Positions 5,112-5,270 of a stretch of DNA of 5,270 nt are shown here, piece after piece. A program made the translations under genes and the position numbers. Within the stretch, counting starts at the first letter, position 1. Every line of letters begins with the position of its first letter. Origin of the DNA: Calditrichaeota bacterium AABM5.125.24 (GTDB lineage Bacteria; Electryoneota; AABM5-125-24; Hatepunaeales; Hatepunaeaceae); NCBI GenBank assembly GCA_002127415.1, contig MWJR01000074.1:1-5270 (forward strand), in the 5' to 3' direction. Below the pieces are notes generated by a model. The model had not been told where the DNA came from. It worked only from the letters and a program-made list of their open reading frames with translations, and searched no databases.

Positions 5112-5270
5112 TCAGATGTGACATCGAAGGGGCTCCCGGTTTCTTTCAGGGCCGGATGAGGTGAGATACAACACAATTGCCGGGGGGCTGAGTTATTATA
5201 ATCCAGCAGTTCACCGGGGTTCGTTCATACTGCCGGAGTATCTACGGCTCAAGCTGGGGGGTTTGGGAGG
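5112..5270 (+). pseudogene. Frameshifted 3' fragment of a spermidine synthase (SpeE-like) gene, running off the window
   Basis: Spermidine synthase transfers an aminopropyl group from decarboxylated SAM to putrescine. Only a C-terminal part is seen. The frame from 5112 reads SDVTSKGLPVSFRAG and stops at 5157-5159. Its SKGLP recalls the 'SK..dP' segment of SpeE. The next frame, open from 5122 to the window end, reads DEVRYNTIAGGLSYYNPAVH and then RGSFILPEYLRLKLGGLG. The block GLxYYNPAxHxxxFxLPxYL matches the conserved SpeE C-terminus (E. coli has GLKCRYYNPAIHTAAFALPQYL-type sequence, from memory). One indel around 5143-5157 would join the frames. Upstream of 5112 there is a stop and a run of palindromes instead of the catalytic Rossmann domain, so the gene is truncated at its 5' side. 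No stop is reached before 5270. A short real gene from GTG 5161, with GGATGAG upstream, is a less likely alternative. Confidence 0.52.

Noticed and set aside
5177..5202. TTGCCG and a consensus TATAAT, promoter-like
   Set aside because: Spacing is only 14 bases and the TATAAT is explained by the Tyr-Tyr-Asn codons of the spermidine synthase fragment.

Overview
The window looks like chromosome of a Gram-negative (diderm) bacterium with fairly GC-rich coding DNA. A TonB-type protein, a DsbD membrane reductase and a thioredoxin-fold lipoprotein all presuppose an inner membrane plus an envelope compartment. Short palindromic repeats are scattered between the genes. That mix recalls poorly characterised lineages such as the FCB superphylum, but this is a loose inference and no marker gene here fixes the taxonomy.

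Layout: 1-49 is the right part of a degraded palindromic repeat. 4-434 is the remnant of a probable SMP-30/NHL-like beta-propeller gene, broken by a frameshift near 260. It overlaps the start of an intact TonB-family gene (427-1080). Next, on the same strand, come dsbD (1146-2987), a cytosolic thioredoxin (3045-3371) and a TlpA/ResA-like thioredoxin lipoprotein (3523-4089). Then follows a 277-base convergent intergenic region with a perfect 13-bp hairpin (4161-4196), a double-hairpin repeat (4269-4321) and a tandem 8-mer (4345-4360). trmO (tRNA-Thr m6t6A37 methyltransferase) lies on the minus strand at 4367-4897. The last 373 bases hold four short palindromes (4970-5099) and then what reads as a frameshifted 3' fragment of a spermidine synthase gene (about 5112-5270).

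How the genes fit together: thioredoxin, DsbD and the TlpA-like lipoprotein are the three successive stations of a transmembrane thiol-reducing relay. Cytosolic thioredoxin reduces DsbD, DsbD carries electrons across the inner membrane, and an envelope thioredoxin-like protein passes them to client disulfides such as apocytochrome c or misfolded proteins. Having all three side by side is the clearest biological message of the window. TonB upstream and TrmO downstream are intact but functionally unrelated to the relay as far as can be seen.

No wholly new system is evident. The most worthwhile oddities are the double-hairpin repeat with mutually complementary loops, the two decayed genes that abut palindromic repeats at both ends of the window, and atypical residues in the redox proteins. 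No CRISPR array, tRNA, rRNA or transposase gene was recognised.
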